DNA from: Phyllobacterium trifolii
Lineage (GTDB): Bacteria; Pseudomonadota; Alphaproteobacteria; Rhizobiales; Rhizobiaceae
Reading direction: 5' to 3'
Assembly: GCF_014192095.1 (NCBI RefSeq)
Contig: NZ_JACHXN010000024.1
Span: 1-64,000, forward strand
Length of the DNA stretch: 64,000 nucleotides
The notes below the pieces were generated by a model. That model did no database searches. It had not been told where the DNA came from and worked only from the letters and a program-made list of their open reading frames with translations. The translations under genes were made by a program, and so were the position numbers. How positions within the stretch are numbered: position 1 is the stretch's first letter; each line of letters opens with the position of its first letter. Of the stretch, positions 10,628 through 18,747 are shown piece after piece.

Positions 10628-11746
10628 ATGTCATTTCTCCAGATCAAAGACCTGCATAAATCCTACGGCAATGTGCCGATCCTCAAGGATATCAATATCG
10701 AGATTGATGAGGGTGGCTTCCTCGTGCTGGTCGGTCCTTCCGGCTGCGGCAAGTCCACCTTGCTCAACACCATCGCCGGCCTGGAACCGATCACCTCGGG
10801 CGATATTTCCATCAAGGGCAAGTCGATCAACGGACTGCATCCCTCCAAGCGCGATATCGCCATGGTGTTTCAGTCCTATGCGCTCTATCCGAATATGACC
10901 GTTGGCGGCAACATCGCCTTCGGCATGGAAATTCGCGGCGTTCCGAAGCCGGAGCGCGAAAAGGCCATCAAGCAGGTTGCCGACATGCTGCAGATCGGCC
11001 ATCTGCTCGACCGCAAGCCGAGCCAGCTTTCCGGCGGCCAGCGCCAGCGCGTCGCCATGGGCCGGGCGCTTGTGCGCAACCCGCAGGTGTTCCTGTTCGA
11101 CGAACCGCTCTCCAATCTCGATGCCAAGCTGCGCGTCGACATGCGCACGGAAATCAAGCGGCTGCACCAGCGCATGAAGACGACGATCGTCTATGTGACG
11201 CACGACCAGATCGAGGCGATGACGCTGGCCAGCAAGATCGCGGTTCTGAAGGATGGCGTGCTGCAACAGTTCGGCACCCCGGCGGAAATCTACAACAACC
11301 CGACCAATCTGTTCGTTGCCGATTTCATGGGGTCACCGGCAATGAACCTGCTCAAGGCCAAGATTGAAGGCAGCGCATCGGATCTGCATGTCGTGCTCGA
11401 AAGGCCGGATGCGGCTCCACTACGCCTGCCGATCAAGAACACCAACAGCGCTCTCGTCGGATATGCCGGCAAGGATGTCATCTTCGGCATTCGCCCCGAA
11501 GCGCTGACTGATCCGGACGGCGCGGACCGCAATGCGGGGTCGCTGGTTGAAGGAGAATGCCTGATCGAAGTGGTCGAGCCCGCAGGTTCGGATACTTTCG
11601 CGGTGACGAAGCTTGGCGGCAAAGAGGTCGTTGCCCGCCTGCGCGCCGATGCGCAGATTGTTCCCGGGGCGAAAACACAGCTCGCCTTCAACCTGGACAA
11701 GGCCGTATTCTTCGATCCGCAATCGCAACTGCGTATCGGCGCCTGA
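10628..11746 (+). CDS. Sugar ABC transporter ATPase (MalK/UgpC type)
   Basis: A 372-residue ATPase with Walker A GPSGCGKST (about residues 36-44), Q-loop VFQSYALYPNM, a canonical LSGGQRQR signature, Walker B VFLFDEPLSNLDAKLR and switch VTHDQIEAM. The C-terminal third is a MalK-type regulatory/TOBE domain (VIFGIRPEAL). Because this operon has one ATPase gene, it probably works as a homodimer, unlike the two-ATPase transporter at 48-54 kb. Confidence 0.94.
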   Translation: MSFLQIKDLHKSYGNVPILKDINIEIDEGGFLVLVGPSGCGKSTLLNTIAGLEPITSGDISIKGKSINGLHPSKRDIAMVFQSYALYPNMTVGGNIAFGMEIRGVPKPEREKAIKQVADMLQIGHLLDRKPSQLSGGQRQRVAMGRALVRNPQVFLFDEPLSNLDAKLRVDMRTEIKRLHQRMKTTIVYVTHDQIEAMTLASKIAVLKDGVLQQFGTPAEIYNNPTNLFVADFMGSPAMNLLKAKIEGSASDLHVVLERPDAAPLRLPIKNTNSALVGYAGKDVIFGIRPEALTDPDGADRNAGSLVEGECLIEVVEPAGSDTFAVTKLGGKEVVARLRADAQIVPGAKTQLAFNLDKAVFFDPQSQLRIGA

Positions 11747-11762
11747 ATCGCATGAACGGTCA

Positions 11763-13292
11763 ATGCGCATGAGCCAGGAGATACAACCGGCCACAGCCGC
11801 AGATATCGTGATCATTGGCTCAGGCATCGGCGGCGCGACAATGGCGGCAGGACTTGCCGCCTCGGGTGCGGATATTCTCATCCTCGAAGCCGGGGATCAT
11901 CTGCCCGATCGTCCCGAGAATCGCGATCCCCGGGCGATCTTTCAGCGCGGCTTCTTCCGCCCGATGGAAAACTGGTACGACGAGACCGGCAGCGCCTTCA
12001 ACCCCGGGAACTATTACAATGTGGGCGGCAATTCGAAATTCTACGGGGCGGTGCTGACGCGCTATCGCTCCGAGGATTTCGAGGAGATGCAGCATCTCGA
12101 AGGCGTGTCGCCTGCCTGGCCCTTTCCTTATGAGGAACTGGAGCCTTGGTATGGCAGGGCCGAGGCTTTGTTTCAGGTTCGCGGCAAGTTGGGTGAAGAC
12201 CCGACCGAACCGCTTCATTCGACACCCTATGATTTTCCCCCGGTTCCTGACGAAGCACCCATCGCTGCCTTGCGGGAGCGGCTGAAGACGGCGGGTGTTC
12301 ACCCATCCACCCTGCCGCTCGGTGTCGATATCGATACGTGGCTGTCGCACGGCAAAACACCATGGGATGCGCATCCAAACAGTTTCAACGGCAAGATGGA
12401 TGCCGAGACCACAGCTTTGGCATCCGCGCTCAAATATGAGAATGTCAGATTGCAGACCAATTCTAGGGTCACCCGGCTGCAAACTGCGCCCGACGGCACG
12501 GCCATCGCCGCGGTGCACTACGATAAAGACGGCAAAAGCTACGTCATAAAGCCCAAGCTTGTCGTGCTTTCTGCCGGTGCCGTCCAGTCCGCCGTGCTGC
12601 TCCTGCGTTCCGCCGATGGAGCCAATCCGGCCGGGCTCGCCAATCGTTCCGATCAGGTAGGGCGCAATTTCATGAACCACAATCTCTCTGCGGTCATCGG
12701 CTTCGATCCACGTTTCAGGAACGATTCCGTCTATCAGAAAACCTTTGGTTTCAATGATTTCTACCTGTCCGACGGCAAGGGCGGTGCGCCACTCGGCAAT
12801 GCTCAACTGCTCGGGCGCATAAGCGGGCCGGTGCTTAAATCCGACTTGAAGCTTGTGCCCGAATGGGTCCTTGATCGCTTTTGTGCCCACACGGTGGATT
12901 TTCTTGCCATGAGCGAAGATGTGCCAAAGCCGGACAGCCGTGTCCGCATCGATGGCGACAGGATCATCCTTGAATGGATCCGCAGCAATTGGCCGGCGCA
13001 TCAAAAGCTGGTTGCGCAGATCAAGTCGGTCCTGCGCTCGGCCGGTTTTCCGCTGGTTCTCTCCAAGGCCTTCGACCGCAAGACCCCGTCGCACCAATGC
13101 GGCACCGTCCGCATGGGTGACGACCCGAGACACGCGCCGCTCGACATCTATTGCCGCGCCTATGAGCACCCGAACCTGTTCGTGGTCGATGCGGCGTTCC
13201 TGCCAACCTCGGCCGCCGTCAATCCGGCACTGACCATTGCTGCGCAGGCATTGCGTGTGGCGGATCATATCGTGTCGAAGGAGCTTGCGTGA
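11763..13292 (+). CDS. GMC-family FAD oxidoreductase (sugar dehydrogenase-like)
   Basis: A 509-residue flavoprotein with the FAD dinucleotide motif DIVIIGSGIGGATMAAGLAA near the N-terminus and the GMC C-terminal domain. That domain includes HQCGTVRMGDDP (active-site His region) and AVNPALTIAAQALRVADHI (second active-site residue in VNP). The internal NVGGNSKFYGAVLTRY is typical of sugar or sugar-acid dehydrogenases in this clade. No ribosome site is convincing; the ATG at 11763 or 11769 is the likely start. No signal peptide, so probably cytoplasmic. It would oxidise a hydroxyl of the imported sugar. It overlaps the SDR gene (TGATG). Confidence 0.87.
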   Translation: MRMSQEIQPATAADIVIIGSGIGGATMAAGLAASGADILILEAGDHLPDRPENRDPRAIFQRGFFRPMENWYDETGSAFNPGNYYNVGGNSKFYGAVLTRYRSEDFEEMQHLEGVSPAWPFPYEELEPWYGRAEALFQVRGKLGEDPTEPLHSTPYDFPPVPDEAPIAALRERLKTAGVHPSTLPLGVDIDTWLSHGKTPWDAHPNSFNGKMDAETTALASALKYENVRLQTNSRVTRLQTAPDGTAIAAVHYDKDGKSYVIKPKLVVLSAGAVQSAVLLLRSADGANPAGLANRSDQVGRNFMNHNLSAVIGFDPRFRNDSVYQKTFGFNDFYLSDGKGGAPLGNAQLLGRISGPVLKSDLKLVPEWVLDRFCAHTVDFLAMSEDVPKPDSRVRIDGDRIILEWIRSNWPAHQKLVAQIKSVLRSAGFPLVLSKAFDRKTPSHQCGTVRMGDDPRHAPLDIYCRAYEHPNLFVVDAAFLPTSAAVNPALTIAAQALRVADHIVSKELA

Positions 13293-14056
13293 TGAAACCC
13301 GTCGCTCTCGTCACCGGGGCACGCCGCGGCATCGGGCTTGGCATAGCCAAGGCTCTGGCGTCGAAGGGCTTCGACCTAGCCATCACCGATATCGTCGATG
13401 ACACCGCCAGCCAATCGGCAATCAAGGCGCTCGAGAAGCTCGGTGCCAAGGCCGTGTTTATCCAGTCGGATATAGCTGACCTTTTAAACCAAGGCCCGAC
13501 AGTCGAGGCCGCTATCGCGAAGTTCGGCCACATCGACTGCCTCGTCAACAATGCCGGTATCGGCTCAAAGGTTCGCGGAGACTTCCTCGATCTTGAGCCA
13601 GCTAACTATAACGCGATTTTCGACATCAATCTGCGCGGTACCGTGTTTTTCACGCAGGCGCTATTAAAAGTGATGCTGGCGCAGAAGCCGACATCCCGAC
13701 CACGTTCGATCATCAACATCACGTCGGTTTCCGCCGGGATGACTTCGCCGGAACGGCTCGATTACTGCATGACCAAAGCGGCGCTGGCTGCCTTCACCCA
13801 GGGCCTCGCGCTGCGTCTGGCGGATCAGGGCATCAGCGTCTTCGATGTGCGTCCCGGCATCATACGCTCCGACATGACCGCGGTTGCTGCGGCGAAATAT
13901 GACAAGCTGATCGCCGAAGGCCTGGTGCCGATGAAGCGCTGGGGCGAGCCGGAAGATCTCGGCCGCATCGTCGCGGCGCTCGCCAGCGGCGATTTCAACT
14001 TTGCCACCGGCTCCGTCATCAACGCCGATGGCGCCCTTTCGATAAGCAGGCTTTAG
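13292..14056 (+). CDS. Short-chain dehydrogenase/reductase (FabG-like)
   Basis: A 254-residue classical SDR: cofactor motif TGARRGIG (residues 8-15), NNAG, catalytic serine in INITSVSAG and the YCMTK tetrad segment (Y and K). The C-terminus GSVINADGALSI is typical. Named 3-ketoacyl-ACP reductase in many genomes, but this position beside two sugar-oxidising flavoproteins suggests a sugar, polyol or hydroxy-acid substrate. The ATG overlaps the GMC stop codon; an alternative GTG lies one codon upstream. Confidence 0.9.
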   Translation: MKPVALVTGARRGIGLGIAKALASKGFDLAITDIVDDTASQSAIKALEKLGAKAVFIQSDIADLLNQGPTVEAAIAKFGHIDCLVNNAGIGSKVRGDFLDLEPANYNAIFDINLRGTVFFTQALLKVMLAQKPTSRPRSIINITSVSAGMTSPERLDYCMTKAALAAFTQGLALRLADQGISVFDVRPGIIRSDMTAVAAAKYDKLIAEGLVPMKRWGEPEDLGRIVAALASGDFNFATGSVINADGALSISRL

Positions 14057-14102
14057 AGCAATTGCAGGAAAAGTGGGAAGCGGTTTTCCGCCCCAAATTG
14101 CT
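14057..14102. repeat. Rhizobial-type intergenic palindrome
   Basis: Starting at the first base after the SDR stop codon, AGCAATT (14057-14063) and GGAAAA are mirrored by TTTTCC and AATTGCT (14096-14102), with GTGGGAAGCGG in the middle. This layout matches the short palindromic elements scattered between genes in rhizobia. It separates the SDR from the second GMC gene and could fold in the mRNA. Confidence 0.65.
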
Positions 14103-14125
14103 TAAAAACAAAGAGTTAGACGACC

Positions 14126-15781
14126 ATGACCTATGACTACATCATCACCGGCGCGGGTCCTGCGGGTTGCGTCCTCGCCAATCGCCTCAGTGAAGATCCG
14201 GCGATTTCCGTGCTGCTGCTGGAAGCAGGTGGCGGCGATTGGAACCCGCTGTTCCATATGCCCGCCGGTTTCGCTAAGATGACCAAGGGCGTCGCCAGCT
14301 GGGGCTGGGAAACCGTGCCGCAGAAGCACATGAAAAATCGCGTGCTTCGCTATACGCAGGCCAAAGTCATTGGTGGCGGGTCGAGCATCAATGCGCAGCT
14401 TTACACGCGCGGAAATGCAACCGACTACGATTTGTGGGCGAGCGAGGATGGCTGCAAGGGCTGGAGCTACCGCGATGTCCTGCCCTATTTCAAGCGCGCC
14501 GAAGATAATCAGCGTTTTGCCGACGATTATCATTCCTATGGCGGGCCGCTGGGTGTCTCCATGCCTGCGGCCACGTTACCGATCTGCGATGCCTATATCC
14601 GCGCCGGTCAGGAGCTGGGCATACCCTATAATCATGATTTCAACGGCAAGACGCAAGGCGGTGTCGGTTTCTACCAGCTGACCCAGCGGGATCGCCGCCG
14701 GTCGTCCGCGTCGATGGCATACCTTGCACCCATAAAAGATCGCAAGAACCTGACGGTCCGCACGGGCGTGCCGGTGTCCAGAATCATTGTCGAGGGCAAA
14801 CGTGCAATTGGCGTCGAGATCATCAACAACAATGCGCGCGAAATCATCCGCGCCAACCGCGAGGTTCTGGTGAGTTCCGGCGCAATAGGCTCGCCAAAGC
14901 TCCTGCTGCAATCGGGCATAGGCCCCGCCGATCATCTGAAAAGCGTCGGCGTGCCTGTCGTGCATGATCTGCCGGGCGTCGGCGAGAACATGCAGGATCA
15001 CCTTGATCTGTTCGTCATCTGCGAATGCACCGGCGATCACACCTATGATGGTGTGGCCAAGCTGCACAGAACCCTGTGGGCCGGACTGCAATATGTGCTG
15101 TTCCGCTCTGGTCCCGTCGCATCCAGCCTGTTCGAGACCGGCGGGTTCTGGTACGCCGATGACAAAGCCCGCTCGCCCGATATCCAGTTTCATCTCGGTC
15201 TCGGTTCCGGCATCGAGGCAGGTGTCGAACGGCTGAAGAATGCCGGCGTCACGTTGAATTCGGCTTATCTGCATCCCCGTTCGCGCGGCACCGTTCGCCT
15301 GCATTCGCTGGACCCATCCGCCGCGCCGCTGATCGATCCGAACTATTGGAGCGATCCGCATGATCGAAAGATGTCGATCGAGGGTCTGAAGCTTGCCAGG
15401 GAAATCATGCAGCAGGCCGCGTTGAAACCATTCGTCATGGCGGAGCGTCTGCCCGGACCAAAATACAATACCGACGAGGAACTGTTCGACTATGGCTGCG
15501 CCAATGCCAAGACCGACCATCATCCGGTCGGTACGTGCAAGATGGGCACCGACGCCATGGCCGTCGTCGATCTCGAGCTGAAAGTCCGGGGGCTTGAAGG
15601 TCTGCGTGTCTGCGACAGTTCGGTGATACCGCGCGTCCCGTCCTGCAACACCAACGCTCCGACAATCATGATGGGTGAAAAAGGTGCGGATATCATTCGT
15701 GAAATGACACCGCTGCCTCCAGCGATCTTCTCCAATGAGATGAATGAGAAACGCCCGCGGGCGCGGGCAGACATTCGCTGA
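14126..15781 (+). CDS. GMC-family oxidoreductase (choline/alcohol dehydrogenase-like)
   Basis: A 551-residue flavoprotein of the GMC family. Evidence: FAD motif YIITGAGPAGCVLANRLSE at residues 4-22, LLLEAGGGD, GGGSSINAQLYTRG (GMC signature 1), GAIGSPKLLLQSGIGP (signature 2), and the C-terminal DHHPVGTCKMG with the active-site histidine plus SCNTNAPTIMMGEKGAD. It differs in sequence and length from the first GMC protein, so the locus has two non-equivalent flavin dehydrogenases. It is the last gene of the long plus-strand series. Substrate unknown; an alcohol or polyol is likely. Confidence 0.9.
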   Translation: MTYDYIITGAGPAGCVLANRLSEDPAISVLLLEAGGGDWNPLFHMPAGFAKMTKGVASWGWETVPQKHMKNRVLRYTQAKVIGGGSSINAQLYTRGNATDYDLWASEDGCKGWSYRDVLPYFKRAEDNQRFADDYHSYGGPLGVSMPAATLPICDAYIRAGQELGIPYNHDFNGKTQGGVGFYQLTQRDRRRSSASMAYLAPIKDRKNLTVRTGVPVSRIIVEGKRAIGVEIINNNAREIIRANREVLVSSGAIGSPKLLLQSGIGPADHLKSVGVPVVHDLPGVGENMQDHLDLFVICECTGDHTYDGVAKLHRTLWAGLQYVLFRSGPVASSLFETGGFWYADDKARSPDIQFHLGLGSGIEAGVERLKNAGVTLNSAYLHPRSRGTVRLHSLDPSAAPLIDPNYWSDPHDRKMSIEGLKLAREIMQQAALKPFVMAERLPGPKYNTDEELFDYGCANAKTDHHPVGTCKMGTDAMAVVDLELKVRGLEGLRVCDSSVIPRVPSCNTNAPTIMMGEKGADIIREMTPLPPAIFSNEMNEKRPRARADIR

Positions 15782-15789
15782 GGGCTCCA

Positions 15790-15907
15790 CTTACCCTCCC
15801 CCTTGTGGGGAGGGAGGCTGCGTAGCAGCAGGGAGGGGTTCTTTTGCAACGTAAGAAAGCCCCCTCCTGTCACTTCGCTCCGCCCTCGCCACAAGGGGAG
15901 GGTAAAG
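15790..15907. repeat. GC-rich inverted-repeat element between convergent genes
   Basis: The left arm (from 15790, TTACCCTCCCCCTTGTGG) is mirrored, with one extra C, by CCACAAGGGGAGGGTAA on the right (15889-15905). Purine-rich and pyrimidine-rich G3/C3 blocks between them add further complementarity. It resembles the dispersed intergenic palindromes of alphaproteobacteria. It lies between the end of the GMC gene and the end of the DUF982 gene and may also stop transcription from both sides. Confidence 0.6.
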
Positions 15908-15923
15908 CGGCACCCTAAACATC

Positions 15924-16178
15924 TCAATGCAGTCTGGTATCCAGGAATACGCCAGCTTCGCGCGCGGCACTGATAAAGGCATGGCGCGCTTTATGAGCGG
16001 GCTTCCAGCCATCAAGCGCATCAAGGCAGGCTTGCAAAGCCCGGCGATAGCTCGGTCCTTTCTTTGTGGGCCAATAACTTCGCAGGCATTCGATCGCTTC
16101 CCAAACGCTGGAGACTGCTCGTTGACCGGCAGCTCCAAGAGTGATCATAACCGGGATGGGAAAACGCTTGTCGTTCAT
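15924..16178 (-). CDS. DUF982 domain protein
   Basis: An 84-residue protein beginning MNDKRFPIPVMITLG; the start has GGAGG five bases upstream, better than in-frame codons further up. Landmarks of DUF982 are clear: RAVSSVWEAIECLRSYWPTKKG, then YRRALQACLDALDGW and AFISAAREAGVFLD. The family is common, often multi-copy, in rhizobia and has no established function. It converges on the GMC gene across the repeat element. An inverted repeat, GTCATCT/AGATGAC, sits at 16328-16348 upstream. Confidence 0.85.
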   Translation of the reverse strand: MNDKRFPIPVMITLGAAGQRAVSSVWEAIECLRSYWPTKKGPSYRRALQACLDALDGWKPAHKARHAFISAAREAGVFLDTRLH

Positions 16179-16327
16179 CACTTCCTCCATAAATGTCGGA
16201 CAGTTTGGCAGCAGTTTTGCGCCGCTCAGCCAACCATAGAAATGAGTCCGGTATGAGTCCGGTTCCATGACATTTCGAAGAAATATTTTTGAATGACTGA
16301 TTGCTCAAAGCAGGCCTCGGATCGCCA

Positions 16328-16348
16328 GTCATCTGTTTTTTAGATGAC
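16328..16348. promoter_or_regulatory. Inverted repeat in the divergent DUF982 / decarboxylase-like region
   Basis: GTCATCT (16328-16334) and AGATGAC (16342-16348) flank a seven-base T-rich centre. It lies 120 bases before the gene at 16468 and 150 bases before the DUF982 start. It could be a regulator site, or a weak hairpin; the sequence alone does not decide. Confidence 0.35.
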
Positions 16349-16467
16349 CCCAAACAATCTATGTATTGGATAGGCGCCGGAACTCACACTACCTTTCGGA
16401 TTCGCGGATCTGGTCGAAATAACATCAGGCTTTTCCGCTCTGAACAACAAGCAATCGGAAACCTGGA

Positions 16468-17457
16468 ATGACTCGCAAAAAACTTACGATAGCCACGACC
16501 GACTATGATCACTTTCGCGATTTCCGTACTGGCGCTGTGAAAGCCGAGGGACTGGACCTGAACTGGTTGACCCTGGGTCACCACGAGATTTTCGCGCGGT
16601 TCACCTTCAATCGCGAATGGGACATCAGCGAGCTTTCGTTTGCCAAGTTCATGGCGCAGATCAGCCGGCCTGACAGCGACATCATTGGCTTGCCGGTCAT
16701 CTGCTCTCGCCTGTTCCGTTTCAGTTCGTTTTATGTCAACAAGAACAGCGGCATCAAGACGGTCGAAGACTTGCGCGGGAAGCGCATCGGCTCGCCGGAA
16801 TGGGCACATTCCGCGGCCGTTTATATGCGCGGCTGGATGCACAATGATTGCGGTGTCAAACTGCAGGACGTTCATTGGTATCAGGCCGGGGCAAACGCAC
16901 CCGGGCGCATCGAGAAGGTCGATCTCGACTTGCCGGAAGGTGTCAAGCTGACACGCGTCGGCGACAAATCCCTTTCGGAGATGCTCGCCTCCGGCGAGAT
17001 CGATTGCGCTATCATCGCCCGGCCGCCCACCTGTTTCCTCGAAGGAGATCCCAATATCGAACGGTTGTTTCCAGATTACCTGGAGATGGAGGAGGAATAC
17101 TACGAGCGTACGCGCATCTGGCCGATCATGCACATCATCGCGCTCAAGAGACATCTGCTCGATGACAACCCATGGATCGCCCGCAACCTTTACAATGCCT
17201 TCGAGGAGTCGAAAAACCGCAGCCTCGAACGTCTGCTCGATCCTGCCGTCTCGCGCTATCCATTGCCGTGGCTTGCCACCTATGCCCGCCGTATGCGCAC
17301 GCTTTTCGATGGCGATACATTTCCCTTCGGTATCGAAAAGAACCGGGCAACCTTCGAACAGATGATGCTCTATACCTATCAGCAGGGTATCGCCCAACGG
17401 CACATGACTCCCGAAGAGATATTTCCCGAAGGCATCATGACCAGGATTGTCATCTGA
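16468..17457 (+). CDS. 4,5-dihydroxyphthalate decarboxylase-like protein
   Basis: A 329-residue protein with no signal peptide. Starting MTRKKLTIATTDYDHF, it contains ELSFAKFMAQISRPDSDIIGLPV, SFYVNKNSGIKTVEDLRGKRIGSPEWAHSAAVYMRGWM and SLSEMLASGEIDCAIIARPP. This is the pattern of the 4,5-dihydroxyphthalate decarboxylase family, which uses a periplasmic-binding-protein fold and removes a carboxylate from an aromatic ring in phthalate breakdown. Many members outside phthalate clusters have unproven roles. The LysR regulator and MFS exporter downstream suggest a small aromatic-acid unit. Length fits the family. Confidence 0.78.
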   Translation: MTRKKLTIATTDYDHFRDFRTGAVKAEGLDLNWLTLGHHEIFARFTFNREWDISELSFAKFMAQISRPDSDIIGLPVICSRLFRFSSFYVNKNSGIKTVEDLRGKRIGSPEWAHSAAVYMRGWMHNDCGVKLQDVHWYQAGANAPGRIEKVDLDLPEGVKLTRVGDKSLSEMLASGEIDCAIIARPPTCFLEGDPNIERLFPDYLEMEEEYYERTRIWPIMHIIALKRHLLDDNPWIARNLYNAFEESKNRSLERLLDPAVSRYPLPWLATYARRMRTLFDGDTFPFGIEKNRATFEQMMLYTYQQGIAQRHMTPEEIFPEGIMTRIVI

Positions 17458-17493
17458 TTCCTGGAGCCCTTGTCTTTACCTGGGACGCGCCTC

Positions 17494-17614
17494 CCTCTCC
17501 GTCATCCTCGGGCTTGACCCGAGGACCCATTGGGATGCTCAAATCATAGCGCTGCGTTCTTGTTTCTTCAAGAAAATGTGGGTCCTCGGGTCAAGCCCGA
17601 GGATGACGGAGAGG
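17494..17614. repeat. Perfect 36-base inverted repeat with 49-base spacer
   Basis: Bases 17494-17529 are exactly repeated in reverse complement at 17579-17614. Each arm is itself partly palindromic (TCCTCGGG-CTTGA-CCCGAGGA). Elements with this GTCATCCTCGGGCTTGACCC core are widespread between genes in alphaproteobacteria. The 324-base gap between the decarboxylase-like gene and LysR holds this element and the palindrome at 17652-17671, and no other gene I can support. Confidence 0.8.
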
Positions 17615-17651
17615 TCGGGGACGGAATGAAGCAGAGGTGGCGGAGGCGTGT

Positions 17652-17671
17652 ATGTTTCAAACCTGAAACAT
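17652..17671. promoter_or_regulatory. Putative LysR operator upstream of the LysR gene
   Basis: ATGTTTCA and TGAAACAT are perfect mirror arms around AACC, 110 bases before the LysR start codon. LysR proteins usually bind dyads near their own promoters, though the classical T-N11-A spacing is not met exactly because the arms are an even distance apart. Confidence 0.42.
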
Positions 17672-17781
17672 TCTAATAAGGCTCTATCCTCCGCGAGTTG
17701 TATTCCCCTATGGAGGCGTTCTTCCGCATGACCTGACCCTGCCGGCATGGTAAGACGGGCTCGTGCAGAGGAGAAAAATCG

Positions 17782-18747
17782 GTGAGGGTTCGTCAGCTTG
17801 AATCATTCGTTTGTGTTTGTGAGAGCGGAAGCATCACGCAGGCCGCGGCCATATTGAATATAGTCCAGCCGGCGCTTGGCTCGCAGATTACTGCGCTTGA
17901 GCAGGAGCTCGGTGTGCAATTGCTGGATCGCAGCCCAAGGGGCATCACGACAACGCCTGCGGGCCAGTATTTTCTCGAAGAAGCCAGGGACCTGCTGGGA
18001 CGGTTCGCGACGATCAAGAAGAACATAAAGACCTTCAACAACCCGGAGCCAGGGCATCTGTCGATCGGACTGACAGCCAGCCTCTCCATGCTGCTCGCTG
18101 CCCCGCTGGCGCAGGAATTCAACCGGCAGAACCTGGCCGCCAAAGTCCATATCATCGAAGATATCAGCCACAATCTGCCGGAGCGGATTGCCAAGGGCGA
18201 GATTGATCTGGCGTTGGCGTTCGACATTGCTTCGCATAAGGCGGTCAATTGCACGCCAGTCCTCACCGAATCGCTTTTCTTCGTCACCGGTCCGGCAACG
18301 GAATTCAACAAGCAGGGGCCAATCGATCTCGCCGAACTTTCCAGAGCGACTTTCGTGATCTCCACCGAAAAGAGCCATATCATCCAGCTTGTCAAACAGG
18401 CGATGGAGCAGCTGCACTTGCCACTCGATGTCACCTATCAGATTGAATCGAAACAGGCGATCAAAGGACTGATAGCGCAAGGCACCGCCTCTGCGCTTCT
18501 GCCCTATGGCGTCGTCGCGCGGGAGGTGGAGGCCGGTGCGCTGATTGCGCGCAAGATCGCCAATCCACCGCTCACACGCACGCTTTTTCTATTGCAACCT
18601 TCGGGTTACCCCATCTCCGGCCATGCGGAGGCCGCACTGAAGATTATCGAAAAGTTCATTGCCCATCTCGCCGATAACATTGCCTTCGAGCTCGTTGAAC
18701 CTGCCGACGAACAGCGGCTCTATCGCGGACGCACCATCCAGCCGTAG
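17782..18747 (+). CDS. LysR-family transcriptional regulator
   Basis: A 321-residue LysR regulator starting at a GTG with GAGGAG eight bases upstream. The winged HTH is at the N-terminus (RQLESFVCVCESGSITQAAAILNIVQPALGSQI, about residues 4-36), followed by the effector-binding domain (GHLSIGLTASLSMLLAAPL, GEIDLALAFD, GLIAQGTASALLPYGV). It likely controls the neighbouring decarboxylase-like gene or the MFS exporter. Its last 28 bases overlap the end of the exporter gene on the other strand. Confidence 0.92.
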   Translation: MRVRQLESFVCVCESGSITQAAAILNIVQPALGSQITALEQELGVQLLDRSPRGITTTPAGQYFLEEARDLLGRFATIKKNIKTFNNPEPGHLSIGLTASLSMLLAAPLAQEFNRQNLAAKVHIIEDISHNLPERIAKGEIDLALAFDIASHKAVNCTPVLTESLFFVTGPATEFNKQGPIDLAELSRATFVISTEKSHIIQLVKQAMEQLHLPLDVTYQIESKQAIKGLIAQGTASALLPYGVVAREVEAGALIARKIANPPLTRTLFLLQPSGYPISGHAEAALKIIEKFIAHLADNIAFELVEPADEQRLYRGRTIQP

